A DNA stretch of 64,000 bases. Origin: Mycobacterium nebraskense (GTDB taxonomy: Bacteria; Actinomycetota; Actinomycetes; Mycobacteriales; Mycobacteriaceae). The position numbers and the translations under genes are program-made. The stretch spans positions 1 through 64,000 of the forward strand of contig NZ_LQPH01000081.1 in NCBI RefSeq assembly GCF_002102255.1, written 5' to 3'. The notes under the pieces are model-generated. The model was not told the origin of the DNA, made no database searches, and was given only the letters and a program-made list of their open reading frames with translations. Positions 35,154-43,315 of the stretch are shown in pieces (position 1 is the stretch's first letter; every line of letters starts with the position of its first letter).

Positions 35154-35960
35154 ATGGTCGCTGTCTCGCGTCCGCGTAGCGCTGAGGAATTGGGATTGAC
35201 GATGGTGCCGACCCGGCTGGGTTTGATCGTGCCGAGCTCCAACACGACGATGGAGACCGAGCTGCCGGAGATGTTCGCGCGGCGGCAGCGGCTGTTTCCC
35301 GAGGAGCGGTTCACGTTTCATTCCAGCCGAATGCGGATGCTCGAGGTGACGGCCGAGGCCCTGCTGCAGATGGATCGGGACAGCAACAGGTGTGCGGTGG
35401 AGCTCGCGGATGCCCAGTGCGACGCGATGGCCTACGCGTGCTTGGTCGCGATCATGTCCCAAGGTCCAAATGTGCATGTGGGCGCTGAGGCGCGGCTGGC
35501 CGACGCGGCCCGTGCGGAGGGCTGTGATGCGCCGGTGGTATCCAGCGCGGGAGCCTTGGTGCGGGGGTTGGCGGCGCTCGGTGCACGACGCATCGCGATG
35601 ATCACGCCGTATGTCCCCGAACTCACGCAGAAGGTATGCGACTACCTGCTGGACGCCGAGATCGAGGTGGTGGACGTGATCAGCCGCGGCGTTGCGGACA
35701 ACTGTGCGGTGGGGCGTTTGGAGCCGCAAGATCTGTTGCCGCTCGCAGGGCGGCTGAACAGCAGCGGTTGTGACGCCGTGGTGGTGTCGGCGTGCGTCCA
35801 GATGCCGTCGCTCGCCGCGATCCCGGAGGTGGAGTCACGGCTCGATCTGCCGGTGCTGTCCGCGGCGACCGCGACCACCTATGAGCTATTGAGCGCATTG
35901 GGCCGTGCGACCGTGGTGCCCGACGCGGGATACCTGTTGAGCAAGGAGTTCGCGTGTTGA
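35154..35960 (+). CDS. Maleate isomerase/Asp-Glu racemase-family protein
   Basis: About 268 residues. The core begins RLGLIVPSSNTTMETELP, and two Cys lie where maleate cis-trans isomerases and arylmalonate decarboxylases use them: Cys96 in AYACLVAIM and Cys214 in VSACVQMPS. A two-Cys mechanism fits isomerisation of a maleyl-type diacid, or racemisation. The start is uncertain: ATG 35154, TTG 35196 (GAGGAA six bases before) or ATG 35202 would all keep the core intact. It is separated by about 100 bases from the P450 gene. Confidence 0.85.
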   Translation: MVAVSRPRSAEELGLTMVPTRLGLIVPSSNTTMETELPEMFARRQRLFPEERFTFHSSRMRMLEVTAEALLQMDRDSNRCAVELADAQCDAMAYACLVAIMSQGPNVHVGAEARLADAARAEGCDAPVVSSAGALVRGLAALGARRIAMITPYVPELTQKVCDYLLDAEIEVVDVISRGVADNCAVGRLEPQDLLPLAGRLNSSGCDAVVVSACVQMPSLAAIPEVESRLDLPVLSAATATTYELLSALGRATVVPDAGYLLSKEFAC

Positions 35961-35987
35961 TGTCCGCTTATCCCGCCAGCGCAAAGC

Positions 35988-36007
35988 AAATAGTTGACCC
36001 GCTCACC
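35988..36007 (+). promoter_or_regulatory. Repeated 20-bp element, copy E
   Basis: AAATAGTTGACCCGCTCACC matches copies A and B at 16 of 20 positions, with the AAATAGTTGAC half perfect. It lies 55 bases upstream of the P450/ferredoxin operon. Confidence 0.5.
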
Positions 36008-36062
36008 TACATGACGTGGCCGTACGTGCGTCATCGCCACGCTTAACCATAGGAGATTGCGA

Positions 36063-37343
36063 ATGAGCATTGCTACACAGCGTGAGCACGACGCAATCGA
36101 CTTGTCGGCGGAAACCCTCTGGTCGGGTCCGTCCGACGAAAGAGATCGACTCTTCGCCGAATTGCGCCGGGATCGGCCGGTTACGTGGCAGCGGCCCATC
36201 GTCACCCCGATGATGGCGTTGCTGGGTCAGGAGCCCCCGCCTGGCTACTGGGCAGTTGTCCGGCTGGATGACATTGTCACGGTGAGCCGAAACGCCGATG
36301 TGTTCTCAAACGCGAGCGGCGTGATGTTCGAAGACCTGCCCGAGGAGGTCCGCAAAACATCGTTTCTCCTCGCCATGGACGAACCCCAGCACGGCAACTA
36401 CCGCCGGATCGTCAGCTCCGTGTTCACCCCCAAGCGCTTGGCGCTCATCCGCGACCAGATCGAGAGCCAGGCGCGCCAAATCGTCGACGGCATCGCGCAC
36501 TGCGCGGAGGACGTCGAGTTCGTCGGTCATGTCTCCGCGCGGCTGCCTATCTGGACGATCTCGGAAATGGTTGGCGTGCCGCAGGAATGGCATGACGAGA
36601 TCCGCGACGCGGCCACTGGTCTGGTCGGCTGGAATGATGACGAAATCCTCGGTGATCTGGATCCGCCGACCCTGATGGCCAACGCGGTGACCACTCTGCG
36701 CACCAGGTGTCAGCAGATCATCGAGGCCCGCCGCAGCAAACCCGAGGATGACCTCATCAGCGCATTGGTGCAGGCCGAGGTCGACGGGGAGCGGTTGACC
36801 GACGACGACATCTCGTATTTCTTCACCCTGCTGTGCGTCGCGGGCAGCGACGCGCCCATGCACACCACCACCCACACGTTGCGGGCATTGACCGCGCACC
36901 CCGACCAACGTGCCTACCTGCTGGATGATCTAGAAGGGCGGATCGATGTCGCGGTCGAGGAATTCGTCCGGTGGGCCACGCCCGCCATGACGTTTCGCCG
37001 GACCGCGCTGCAGAGGTTCGAGTTGTCCGGCGTCACGATCGAGCCCGGGGACCGGGTGATCATCTTTCTGACCTCAGGCAACCGCGATGAGAGACACTTT
37101 GTTGACCCGTACCGTTTCGATGTCACTCGTAAACCCAATCCGCACATCGGGTTTGGTGGCCGGGGTCCGCACTATTGTCTGGGCAGTCATGTCGCGAAGA
37201 TGCAGATCAAGGCGATCATCACCGAACTGTTCCGGCGGCTGCCCGACATCCACACCGTCGGCGAACCCGAATATCTGGCGGGTACTTTCATCAACGGAAT
37301 CAAGCGCCAATCCGTGCGATTCACCCCGGAGTCGCCGCGGTGA
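36063..37343 (+). CDS. Cytochrome P450 with its own ferredoxin
   Basis: A 426-residue P450. The haem loop is GFGGRGPHYCLG with Cys372. The I-helix reads LCVAGSDAPMHTTTH, so the usual acid-Thr oxygen-activation pair is altered (Asp-Ala-Pro), which may affect catalysis. GGAGATTGCGA precedes ATG 36063. The stop overlaps a 3Fe-4S ferredoxin gene, the likely direct electron donor. Bacterial P450s of this kind hydroxylate terpenoid, fatty-acid or sterol skeletons; the substrate is unknown. Confidence 0.92.
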   Translation: MSIATQREHDAIDLSAETLWSGPSDERDRLFAELRRDRPVTWQRPIVTPMMALLGQEPPPGYWAVVRLDDIVTVSRNADVFSNASGVMFEDLPEEVRKTSFLLAMDEPQHGNYRRIVSSVFTPKRLALIRDQIESQARQIVDGIAHCAEDVEFVGHVSARLPIWTISEMVGVPQEWHDEIRDAATGLVGWNDDEILGDLDPPTLMANAVTTLRTRCQQIIEARRSKPEDDLISALVQAEVDGERLTDDDISYFFTLLCVAGSDAPMHTTTHTLRALTAHPDQRAYLLDDLEGRIDVAVEEFVRWATPAMTFRRTALQRFELSGVTIEPGDRVIIFLTSGNRDERHFVDPYRFDVTRKPNPHIGFGGRGPHYCLGSHVAKMQIKAIITELFRRLPDIHTVGEPEYLAGTFINGIKRQSVRFTPESPR

Positions 37344-37531
37344 AGGTCGACATCGATCTGACGAAGTGCAGCGGGATGGGACTGTGCGAGGTAGCCGCGC
37401 CGTCGATCTTCGAGGTGGGTGAAGACGGGCAGGCGCACCTGATAGCCGAACCCGTTTCCGACGACGACGTCGCCGCTGTGGAGGAGGCGGGACGTAACTG
37501 CCCCACCATGGCTCTGTCGCTGCGGCGCTAA
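37340..37531 (+). CDS. 3Fe-4S ferredoxin
   Basis: A 63-residue ferredoxin with only three cluster Cys: Cys10, Cys16 and Cys54. The spacing C-x5-C followed by a late CP is typical of mycobacterial single [3Fe-4S] ferredoxins that serve P450s. GTG start in a GTGA overlap with the P450 gene. No ferredoxin reductase is encoded nearby, so electrons must come from a reductase elsewhere. It is convergent with TetR-2, only three bases away. Confidence 0.93.
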   Translation: MKVDIDLTKCSGMGLCEVAAPSIFEVGEDGQAHLIAEPVSDDDVAAVEEAGRNCPTMALSLRR

Positions 37532-37534
37532 CCT

Positions 37535-38170
37535 TTACCGCAGGGAATGATCTTGGTGGGTCGCATCTTTCGCCGGCTCGATGCTGGAAATGATCATCTC
37601 GAGCCACGCGCGGTAAAGATCCTCCCCGTCGATCTGGCTGGCCAACGTGATGCCCTCGTTCGTAGCCAGCAACACTCGGGCCATCGTTGTTGCCGGTATG
37701 CGTAGCGCGCCACCAAGACGTTCCACGCCCTCGGTGAGGTACTCACTGAGCCAACGGACCGTCTCGAGTCGTTGCGCAGCCAGGCGTTCGCGGGCGTCGG
37801 GGCTGCGCACCAAAAACAGGGTGAATTCGTGGCCGAGCGCTGCCTGGTCGGCCCCGGTCTTGCTCATCAAGTCCCGCCAGCGACTCGCCAACTCGTCGAG
37901 GTTGAGCTCGTCGAGTCGGTGCGACGACAAGATGACGTCGGCGAATCCGTCTAAGAACCGTTGGCGATGGCGCTCGATGACCGCCAGAAACAGCTCCTCC
38001 TTGCTGCCGAAGTGGGCGTATATGGCACCGCGGGTGTATCCGGCCGCGTCGGCGATCTCCTCCAGAGAGGCGCCACTGAAGCCCTTGCGCGCGAACAGTT
38101 CCTCGGCTGCGTCCAGCAGCAGCGTACGGGTGTGTTCGAGGCGTTTCTCCCTGGTCCAGCGTTGCGCCAT
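37535..38170 (-). CDS. TetR-family transcriptional regulator (TetR-2)
   Basis: A 211-residue TetR/AcrR repressor whose helix-turn-helix covers about residues 34-54 (ASLEEIADAAGYTRGAIYAHF). The remaining helical region would bind a ligand. Start at ATG 38170; the longer open frame to 38899 runs antisense through another gene and is not needed. Two palindromes of the type ATACR-N4-TGTAT lie 55-90 bases upstream of its start, and two related sites precede the Rieske operon, so it probably represses itself and that operon. Confidence 0.9.
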   Translation of the reverse strand: MAQRWTREKRLEHTRTLLLDAAEELFARKGFSGASLEEIADAAGYTRGAIYAHFGSKEELFLAVIERHRQRFLDGFADVILSSHRLDELNLDELASRWRDLMSKTGADQAALGHEFTLFLVRSPDARERLAAQRLETVRWLSEYLTEGVERLGGALRIPATTMARVLLATNEGITLASQIDGEDLYRAWLEMIISSIEPAKDATHQDHSLR

Positions 38171-38224
38171 CCGGCCATTCTCCCAGATCGGCCCGGCGGG
38201 ACCGCGATCGACAGGCGGCGTGGC

Positions 38225-38257
38225 ATACAGGCCTGTATTGCTTATACGGACATGTAT
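38225..38257 (-). promoter_or_regulatory. Double TetR-2 operator upstream of the TetR-2 gene
   Basis: Two palindromic sites 19 bases apart: ATACAGGCCTGTAT (38225-38238, perfect) and ATACGGACATGTAT (38244-38257, one mismatch). The same pair geometry with 19-base spacing occurs at 38834-38866. Tandem sites like this are typical where two repressor dimers bind. The sites also overlap the possible early starts of the small gene at 38276. Confidence 0.7.
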
Positions 38258-38275
38258 ATGATGACGCGCATCACA

Positions 38276-38851
38276 ATGAGAAAGGCAAACGCGACGGTGA
38301 ATAGCGTCCTGGAAACCCCGTCCTGTTCGTGCCTTTTGACGGCGCCAACCCGGTATCGATGTGACGTCATTGCCGGGGGCGCGCTGGATTTGGTGACCGG
38401 CATGGGTGGCCGGCTCGTCGACTTGGCGATGGCGGGCTGGGAGGTCAGCGCCGCGCTGGCGGACGGCTCTGATGCCCGACCGCTGCGGATCCTCGGCATC
38501 GCCGCCGTCGATCTGGACTGCCTCCTGACCGACGCCGAGCGACTTCGCATTCCGCAGGTGTTGGCGGTGGCTGGCGACGTCTGGGCCAAGGATGAGCGGG
38601 TACGCCGTGAGGTGCGCAGCGCCGCCGAGGAATTGCGCACCGAGGTCGCCGTCTGGGGTGGCAGCGGCGCGATCGAACTCGGTGCCGCGCTCGATCAACC
38701 GTTGTCGCCCACGCGCCACCGCATCAGCGCCGCGGGCCGCGCGTTCAAGGCCAGCGCGCTCGCCGCTGTGGGGTGCCCACCCGTGTTCGAGCCGGCGGAG
38801 TGCTACTGGACCACGGGCCCGGCGCCAAGATATATACATACTTGTATCTGA
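38276..38851 (+). CDS. Hypothetical protein between TetR-2 and the Rieske operon
   Basis: A 191-residue frame with normal high-GC codon use, starting at one of several ATGs (38252, 38258, 38261 or 38276; I chose the last, which lies outside the operator). The protein has Ala/Val-rich strands (GWEVSAALADGSDARPLRILGIAAVDLDCLL) and a helical middle (RVRREVRSAAEELRTEV), but no motif I recognise. Its last codons run through the operator at 38834-38847, giving an odd YIHTCI tail. It may be a small enzyme or sensor co-regulated with the Rieske system; it could also be partly spurious. Confidence 0.5.
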   Translation: MRKANATVNSVLETPSCSCLLTAPTRYRCDVIAGGALDLVTGMGGRLVDLAMAGWEVSAALADGSDARPLRILGIAAVDLDCLLTDAERLRIPQVLAVAGDVWAKDERVRREVRSAAEELRTEVAVWGGSGAIELGAALDQPLSPTRHRISAAGRAFKASALAAVGCPPVFEPAECYWTTGPAPRYIHTCI

Positions 38852-38866
38852 CATACGGCTGCGTAC
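38834..38866 (+). promoter_or_regulatory. Double TetR-2 operator upstream of the Rieske operon
   Basis: ATACATACTTGTAT (38834-38847) and ATACGGCTGCGTAC (38853-38866) repeat the ATACR-N4-YGTAY half-site pattern with the same 19-base spacing as the pair at 38225-38257. They lie 55-87 bases upstream of the Rieske oxygenase start. TetR-2 is the obvious candidate to bind them. Confidence 0.7.
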
Positions 38867-38920
38867 TATAGTGATGCGCACCACAAGCCACGTGGGCATA
38901 TCGGGTAGGAGGACTGAGCA

Positions 38921-40288
38921 ATGTCAACGGACTTCGTCGAAACAGCACGGCCCGGCGAATGGGTGGACACCGTCGGTGCACTGCCCGACGACCACGACCT
39001 CTACCCAATGCGGATCCCCACCGATCGCTACACGTCGGTCGAATTTCAGCAGCGTGAGCGCGAAGCGATCTGGATGCGGGTGTGGCAGATCGTGGGTCGA
39101 ATCGACGAGCTGCCCAAGGTCGGGGACTGGAAGGTGTACCAGATCTTCGACCAGTCCTTCATCATCGTGCGGGGCAAGGACGAGCAGTTACGCGGCTTCG
39201 TCAATGCCTGCCGCCATCGTGGCAACATGCTGTGCCAGGGCACCGGGAATGCCAAACGGGGATTCGTCTGCCAATACCACCTGTGGTCCTACGACCTCGA
39301 AGGAAAGATGCGGGGGGCCCTTCGGGAGCGGGAGAACGTGATCACCCGCGAAGACAAGAACGAAAACGGGTTGTTGCAGGTGTCCGTCGACACCTTCGGC
39401 GGCTTCATCTTCCTGAATCCCGATCCCAACGCGGCGCCGCTCGCCGAGTTCCTTGGTCCCGAAGTGGCCGAGCTGTTGGCGCCCTACCGCCTCGACCAAT
39501 TCACCATCGTCATGGACGTTCGCGAAGCCATCGACTGCAATTGGAAGGTCGTCATGGACGCCTTCAACGAGGGCTACCACATCTCCGGCATTCACCCGCA
39601 ACTGCTTCGCGTCATCGAGATCGATCCGAGCAAAAGTCGCTACCGCTTCTTCGAGACTCACAGCGTGGCCGTCGCGCCCTTCGAGGTCCAAGGCGCCAGC
39701 GCGCAGGCGCAGGTCGACGGCATCATGGATCTGCCCGAGACCTTCCCATCGACGGTCGCGGTGCTGCCGCGCTTCGAGGAACTCGTCAACGAATACCGCG
39801 CCGCGGACGGGTCAGTGGACTTCCCGGACGGCGTCAATGCCCGCCAGCTGCTACAGCAGGCCACCCGGGACACTCTCACGGGCATGGGCCTGGATGTCAG
39901 CGGGTTGACCGACGCTCAGATGAGCGACAACCAGGGCTGGGTGCTGTTCCCGAACTTCTTCATGACGGTTCGTGCCGGCGAGTGCCACGTCATCATGGCC
40001 ATGCCCCACCCGGACGGCGATCCCAACCGATGCATCTGGCACGTAGCCAGCTATATGTACCTTCCCGACGAACACCGGGAAGCATTCCGCGCCAGCCCGA
40101 TTGAAGTCGATGAGCCGGGCAGCTACAAGTATTTCGAGGCGCTGCAACAGGATTACGACCAAATGCCGCGCCAGCAGATCGGCCTGCGCAACGGCATGCT
40201 CGACCACATGTCCTTGGTGAAGGAGGAAGTCGTCATTGCTTACTACCACTCGGTCCTCGACCGCTACCTGGCAGGTGACGTGAAATGA
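38921..40288 (+). CDS. Rieske non-haem iron oxygenase, alpha subunit
   Basis: A 455-residue ring-hydroxylating oxygenase alpha subunit. The Rieske cluster ligands are Cys97, His99, Cys117 and His120. The mononuclear iron site has bridging-type Asp213 and ligands His220 and His225 (DAFNEGYHISGIH). The catalytic domain continues to the C-terminus. These enzymes add one or two oxygen atoms to a ring or demethylate it, using electrons from a reductase. No classical beta subunit or reductase is beside it; two NTF2-like proteins follow instead. ATG start, ending in ATGA with the next gene. Confidence 0.93.
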   Translation: MSTDFVETARPGEWVDTVGALPDDHDLYPMRIPTDRYTSVEFQQREREAIWMRVWQIVGRIDELPKVGDWKVYQIFDQSFIIVRGKDEQLRGFVNACRHRGNMLCQGTGNAKRGFVCQYHLWSYDLEGKMRGALRERENVITREDKNENGLLQVSVDTFGGFIFLNPDPNAAPLAEFLGPEVAELLAPYRLDQFTIVMDVREAIDCNWKVVMDAFNEGYHISGIHPQLLRVIEIDPSKSRYRFFETHSVAVAPFEVQGASAQAQVDGIMDLPETFPSTVAVLPRFEELVNEYRAADGSVDFPDGVNARQLLQQATRDTLTGMGLDVSGLTDAQMSDNQGWVLFPNFFMTVRAGECHVIMAMPHPDGDPNRCIWHVASYMYLPDEHREAFRASPIEVDEPGSYKYFEALQQDYDQMPRQQIGLRNGMLDHMSLVKEEVVIAYYHSVLDRYLAGDVK

Positions 40289-40815
40289 CCTTGACTCTCG
40301 ACGAGCGCATCGCGCTGCACCGCCGCATGGCGGAGGCCTACCGCAATGCCTATCTGCGCCAGGGCATCCAAGAGGGCGAGGCCTTCGTCGATGCCTGGAA
40401 ATTCGCCTCCGACGCGGTGTATGCGTCGCCGTATTTCACGGGTGACCAGGGTTTCCTGCTGAGCGAGTTCCCCGAAGAGTCGGCGAGGGCATCCACCATG
40501 GAGGCCAAGGCGTACTCGCTGACCTTCCCGGACTGGAAGCCTGCCGATTTCAAGTACTGGCCGGCCGACAACGGGTTCGTCATGAAGACCCGTTGGGAAG
40601 GGCACACCAAGGACGGCACCAAGATGGGCTTCTACTCCTACAGCTTCGTCGAGACCAACGACGACGGCGAAGTCGCGCGCTGGGAGACCCATGTCAACGA
40701 CGAGTACAGCACCTTCCTCGATGTCGCGATCGGCGTGCACGGCCCCTTCCACGGCACCTCCGAATACGTCGAGGCGCTCGAGCGGTGCCTCGCGGCGGCC
40801 GGCGTATCGGTCTGA
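40285..40815 (+). CDS. Hypothetical protein downstream of the Rieske subunit
   Basis: A 176-residue protein with an N-terminal helix (LDERIALHRRMAEAYRNAYL) and a later mixed alpha/beta region with many aromatic residues (FKYWPADNGFVMKTRWEGH, GFYSYSFVETNDDGEVARWETHV). The pattern fits an NTF2/SnoaL-like cone barrel, as do ring-hydroxylating dioxygenase beta subunits. It starts in an ATGA overlap with the Rieske gene. I infer that it is a partner of the oxygenase, but the family assignment is only by pattern. Confidence 0.7.
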   Translation: MTLTLDERIALHRRMAEAYRNAYLRQGIQEGEAFVDAWKFASDAVYASPYFTGDQGFLLSEFPEESARASTMEAKAYSLTFPDWKPADFKYWPADNGFVMKTRWEGHTKDGTKMGFYSYSFVETNDDGEVARWETHVNDEYSTFLDVAIGVHGPFHGTSEYVEALERCLAAAGVSV

Positions 40816-40831
40816 GGAAGAAGCGATCACA

Positions 40832-41299
40832 GTGCAAAGAGACATCCGCGACGTCATCGACGACTATGTCGGCCGTTCCCGCACGGTGCTGGAATACGGG
40901 CTGGTCACCAAACGCCTTGTGGACGAGGCAAAAAAGCCCGGATTCTCCGTCGACAGCTGGGCACCGTTGGCCGAGTTGGTTGAGACGGACGAGTTCGAGC
41001 GAGTCGGCGCATTCAAGGAGGTGATGGACTGGTCGGCGTACGTCGACTTCCTGACGAACTGGGCGACGTCTTCGGAGTGGGAATGTTCGCTGCGGCGCGT
41101 CACCGAGACACCCGGCGCGGTCTTCCTCGAGCTCGAGGAGCGCAGCCGCATCGGCGAATTCAGTAATGTGGTCAACTCGCTGTCGGTCTACGAGTTCAGC
41201 GACGCCGGCACGATACGGCACATCGACCTGTATTTGCAGATGGAACTTCCGCCGGCCGAGATGCTGAAAAGCTTTGAAGGAGTAGAGATCTCGGAATGA
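40832..41299 (+). CDS. SnoaL/NTF2-like protein
   Basis: A 155-residue protein beginning at GTG 40832 after GAGGAAGAAG. The middle and C-terminal strands (WECSLRRVTETPGAVFLELEERS, VYEFSDAGTIRHIDLYLQM) are typical of the SnoaL-like NTF2 fold found in small polyketide cyclases and dehydratases. It is packed between the preceding small protein and the P450 gene, whose start overlaps its stop. It could be a second small subunit of the Rieske system or an isomerase. Confidence 0.72.
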   Translation: MQRDIRDVIDDYVGRSRTVLEYGLVTKRLVDEAKKPGFSVDSWAPLAELVETDEFERVGAFKEVMDWSAYVDFLTNWATSSEWECSLRRVTETPGAVFLELEERSRIGEFSNVVNSLSVYEFSDAGTIRHIDLYLQMELPPAEMLKSFEGVEISE

Positions 41300-42567
41300 C
41301 CGATATAGATTCCGTCGATTTCTTCGCCGACAACCAGCTGCTGGCCGATCCGTACGACTATCTGGCCGCCCTGCGCGACGAATGCCCGCTGCGGCGCGAG
41401 AAGCACCACGACGTGGTGATGGTCACCGGCTACGACGAGGGCATGGCGATCTACAACGACACCGAGCGGTTCTCGTCGTGCATCTCGGTGACCGGGCCGT
41501 TCCCCGGCTTCCCGGTGCCGCTGGACGGCTTTGCGGAAGGGGACATATCCGGACTGATCGCGGCGCACCGCGACGAGATTCCGTTCTACGACCAGCTGCC
41601 CACGTTCGATCCGCCGGTGCATACCGCGCACCGGGCGCTGCTGTCCCGGATGATCACACCCAAACGTCTCAAGGAGAACGAGGAGTTCATCTGGCGGCTT
41701 GCCGACCGGCAATACGACGCCGCGCTGGCCGCGGGTCGCTGCGAATTCATCGGGGAGTTCGCGAATCCGTTCGCGATGTTGGTGATCGCCGACCTGCTGG
41801 GTGTGCCCGAGTCCGACCATGCCGAATTCCGCGAGGCGTTGCTGACCGAGGTCGGCACGATCGGGAGCAGCGAAGGTGAGACGATGCAGCACTCGCCGCT
41901 GGAATACCTTTACGGCAAGTTCGCCGAGTACATCTCCGACCGCCGCGCCAACCCGCGTGACGACGTGCTGACCGGCGTCGCCGCGGCCACGTTTCCGGAT
42001 GGCAGCACACCGGAGGTGATGGACGCGGTTCGCGTGGCGAGCAACTTGTTCGCCGCCGGGCAAGAGACCACGGTCCGCCTGCTGTCCACGGCGGTGATGA
42101 TGATCGCCGAGGACGCCGGTCTGCAGGCCAAGCTGCGCGCCAACCCCGACATGATTCCGAGATTCGTGGAGGAGGCGCTGCGCTACGAAAGTCCGGTGCG
42201 TGGCGATTTCCGCCTCGCCAAGGTGCCGGTCACGGTCGGAGGTGTCGATCTTCCCGCGGGCACCACGGTGATGTTGGTCAACGCCGCGATGAATCGCGAC
42301 CCGCGCAAGTTTCCCGATCCGGACGCCTTCGACGTCGAGCGCGGGAACGCGCGCCAGCACGTCGCGTTCGGGCGTGGGCCGCACAGCTGTCCGGGTGCCC
42401 CCCTCGCCCGCGCCGAGGCCAAGATCAGCCTGCAGCGCCTACTCGAACGAACCTCCAGCATCTGGATCGACGAGGACAAGCACGGTCCGCAGGCCGCGCG
42501 CCGGTATAACTACCTGCCGACATTCATTCTGCGTGGGCTCACCCGACTGCACGTCTGCTTCGAATAG
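41296..42567 (+). CDS. Cytochrome P450
   Basis: A 423-residue P450 with haem loop FGRGPHSCPG (Cys365), I-helix AAGQETT, and EEALRYESP for the ExxR salt bridge. All core motifs are present, so it should be active. The start overlaps the SnoaL-like gene as ATGA, so the Rieske enzyme and this P450 are made together; each is an oxygenase needing an external reductase. The substrate is unknown. Confidence 0.92.
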   Translation: MTDIDSVDFFADNQLLADPYDYLAALRDECPLRREKHHDVVMVTGYDEGMAIYNDTERFSSCISVTGPFPGFPVPLDGFAEGDISGLIAAHRDEIPFYDQLPTFDPPVHTAHRALLSRMITPKRLKENEEFIWRLADRQYDAALAAGRCEFIGEFANPFAMLVIADLLGVPESDHAEFREALLTEVGTIGSSEGETMQHSPLEYLYGKFAEYISDRRANPRDDVLTGVAAATFPDGSTPEVMDAVRVASNLFAAGQETTVRLLSTAVMMIAEDAGLQAKLRANPDMIPRFVEEALRYESPVRGDFRLAKVPVTVGGVDLPAGTTVMLVNAAMNRDPRKFPDPDAFDVERGNARQHVAFGRGPHSCPGAPLARAEAKISLQRLLERTSSIWIDEDKHGPQAARRYNYLPTFILRGLTRLHVCFE

Positions 42568-42578
42568 GCTGCATTTCC

Positions 42579-42728
42579 GTGCCTTTCGAGGGAACCACCG
42601 CGATTACGCCGGTGCGCCGGGCCGGCCGCCCCGAGGATGTCGCCAACGCTGTGACCTTCCTGCGCGCCGACGAATCCTCGTACATCACTGGACAAGTCAT
42701 CGACGTCAATGGAGGTCGTAGGACATGA
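42579..42728 (+). pseudogene. C-terminal remnant of a short-chain dehydrogenase
   Basis: Reading from GTG 42579 gives 49 residues whose second half, RRAGRPEDVANAVTFL then SSYITGQVIDVNGG, is the standard C-terminal end of an SDR of the 3-oxoacyl-reductase type. The Rossmann fold, glycine motif and YxxxK site are all missing, and the preceding P450 stop is only a few bases away. This is what a deletion of about 200 codons would leave. Its stop overlaps the next start as ATGA, so the piece may still be translated as a coupling peptide. Confidence 0.75.
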
Positions 42729-43315
42729 GTGAACAGCGACTGCCGCCGCTACCGGCCGAGGCGTGGGGTGACGAGGAGTACGCCGCGTTTGGGACCTTGC
42801 TGGGGATCTCCGGTGACAAGGTGCCCCGGGCCGGCTCGGGGGACGCCTACGATCCGGCCCGGTTCGACATCATCGGTCTGTTGGTGCGCCACCCCAAGAT
42901 GGCCCGCGCATTTCTGAATTTCAACGGGTTCTTGCTCCAGCGCGGAGAATTGCCGGCGCGGTTGCGCGAATTGACGATCCTGCGGGTGGCGCAGACTCGC
43001 CGGTCGGCCTACGAATGGGGCCAGCACGTCAGAATGGCGGCGCGCAACGACATTTCCGAAGACGACATCGCGCGGCTGGCTCGCGGTACCGACGAGTTCG
43101 AGGGTGCCGACCGGCTCGTGCTGGATGCGACCGACGAGTTGCTCGCCGAGGGCCACGCGCGCTGGGAGACCTGGCAGGCGTTGACCAAGACGCTGGGCGA
43201 GCGACCCGCGATGGAGTTCATCTTCATTGTCGGTGTCTACGTGCTGTCGGCGATGGCGTTCGAGACCTGGCGGCTGCCGCCGGCGGCGGGTACCGCACCG
43301 CTGCCTAGCCCTTGA
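42725..43315 (+). CDS. Carboxymuconolactone decarboxylase-family protein
   Basis: A 196-residue all-helical protein of the CMD/AhpD-like family. The segment RRSAYEWGQHVRMA holds the conserved Glu-His pair, but the AhpD CxxC is replaced by Ser and other residues, so a thiol-peroxidase role is excluded and a lyase-like role is possible. ATG in an ATGA overlap with the SDR remnant. It ends convergent with, and overlapping by a few bases, the luciferase-like gene on the other strand. Confidence 0.85.
   Translation: MSEQRLPPLPAEAWGDEEYAAFGTLLGISGDKVPRAGSGDAYDPARFDIIGLLVRHPKMARAFLNFNGFLLQRGELPARLRELTILRVAQTRRSAYEWGQHVRMAARNDISEDDIARLARGTDEFEGADRLVLDATDELLAEGHARWETWQALTKTLGERPAMEFIFIVGVYVLSAMAFETWRLPPAAGTAPLPSP

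Noticed and set aside
37961..38275. Upstream extension of the hypothetical gene at 38276 antisense to TetR-2
   Set aside because: The N-terminal part overlaps the TetR coding strand and the double operator, so a start at 38276 (or 38252-38261) is more sensible.
42725..43315. AhpD-type peroxidase role for the CMD-family protein
   Set aside because: The CxxC motif is absent, so thiol-peroxidase activity is not supported.
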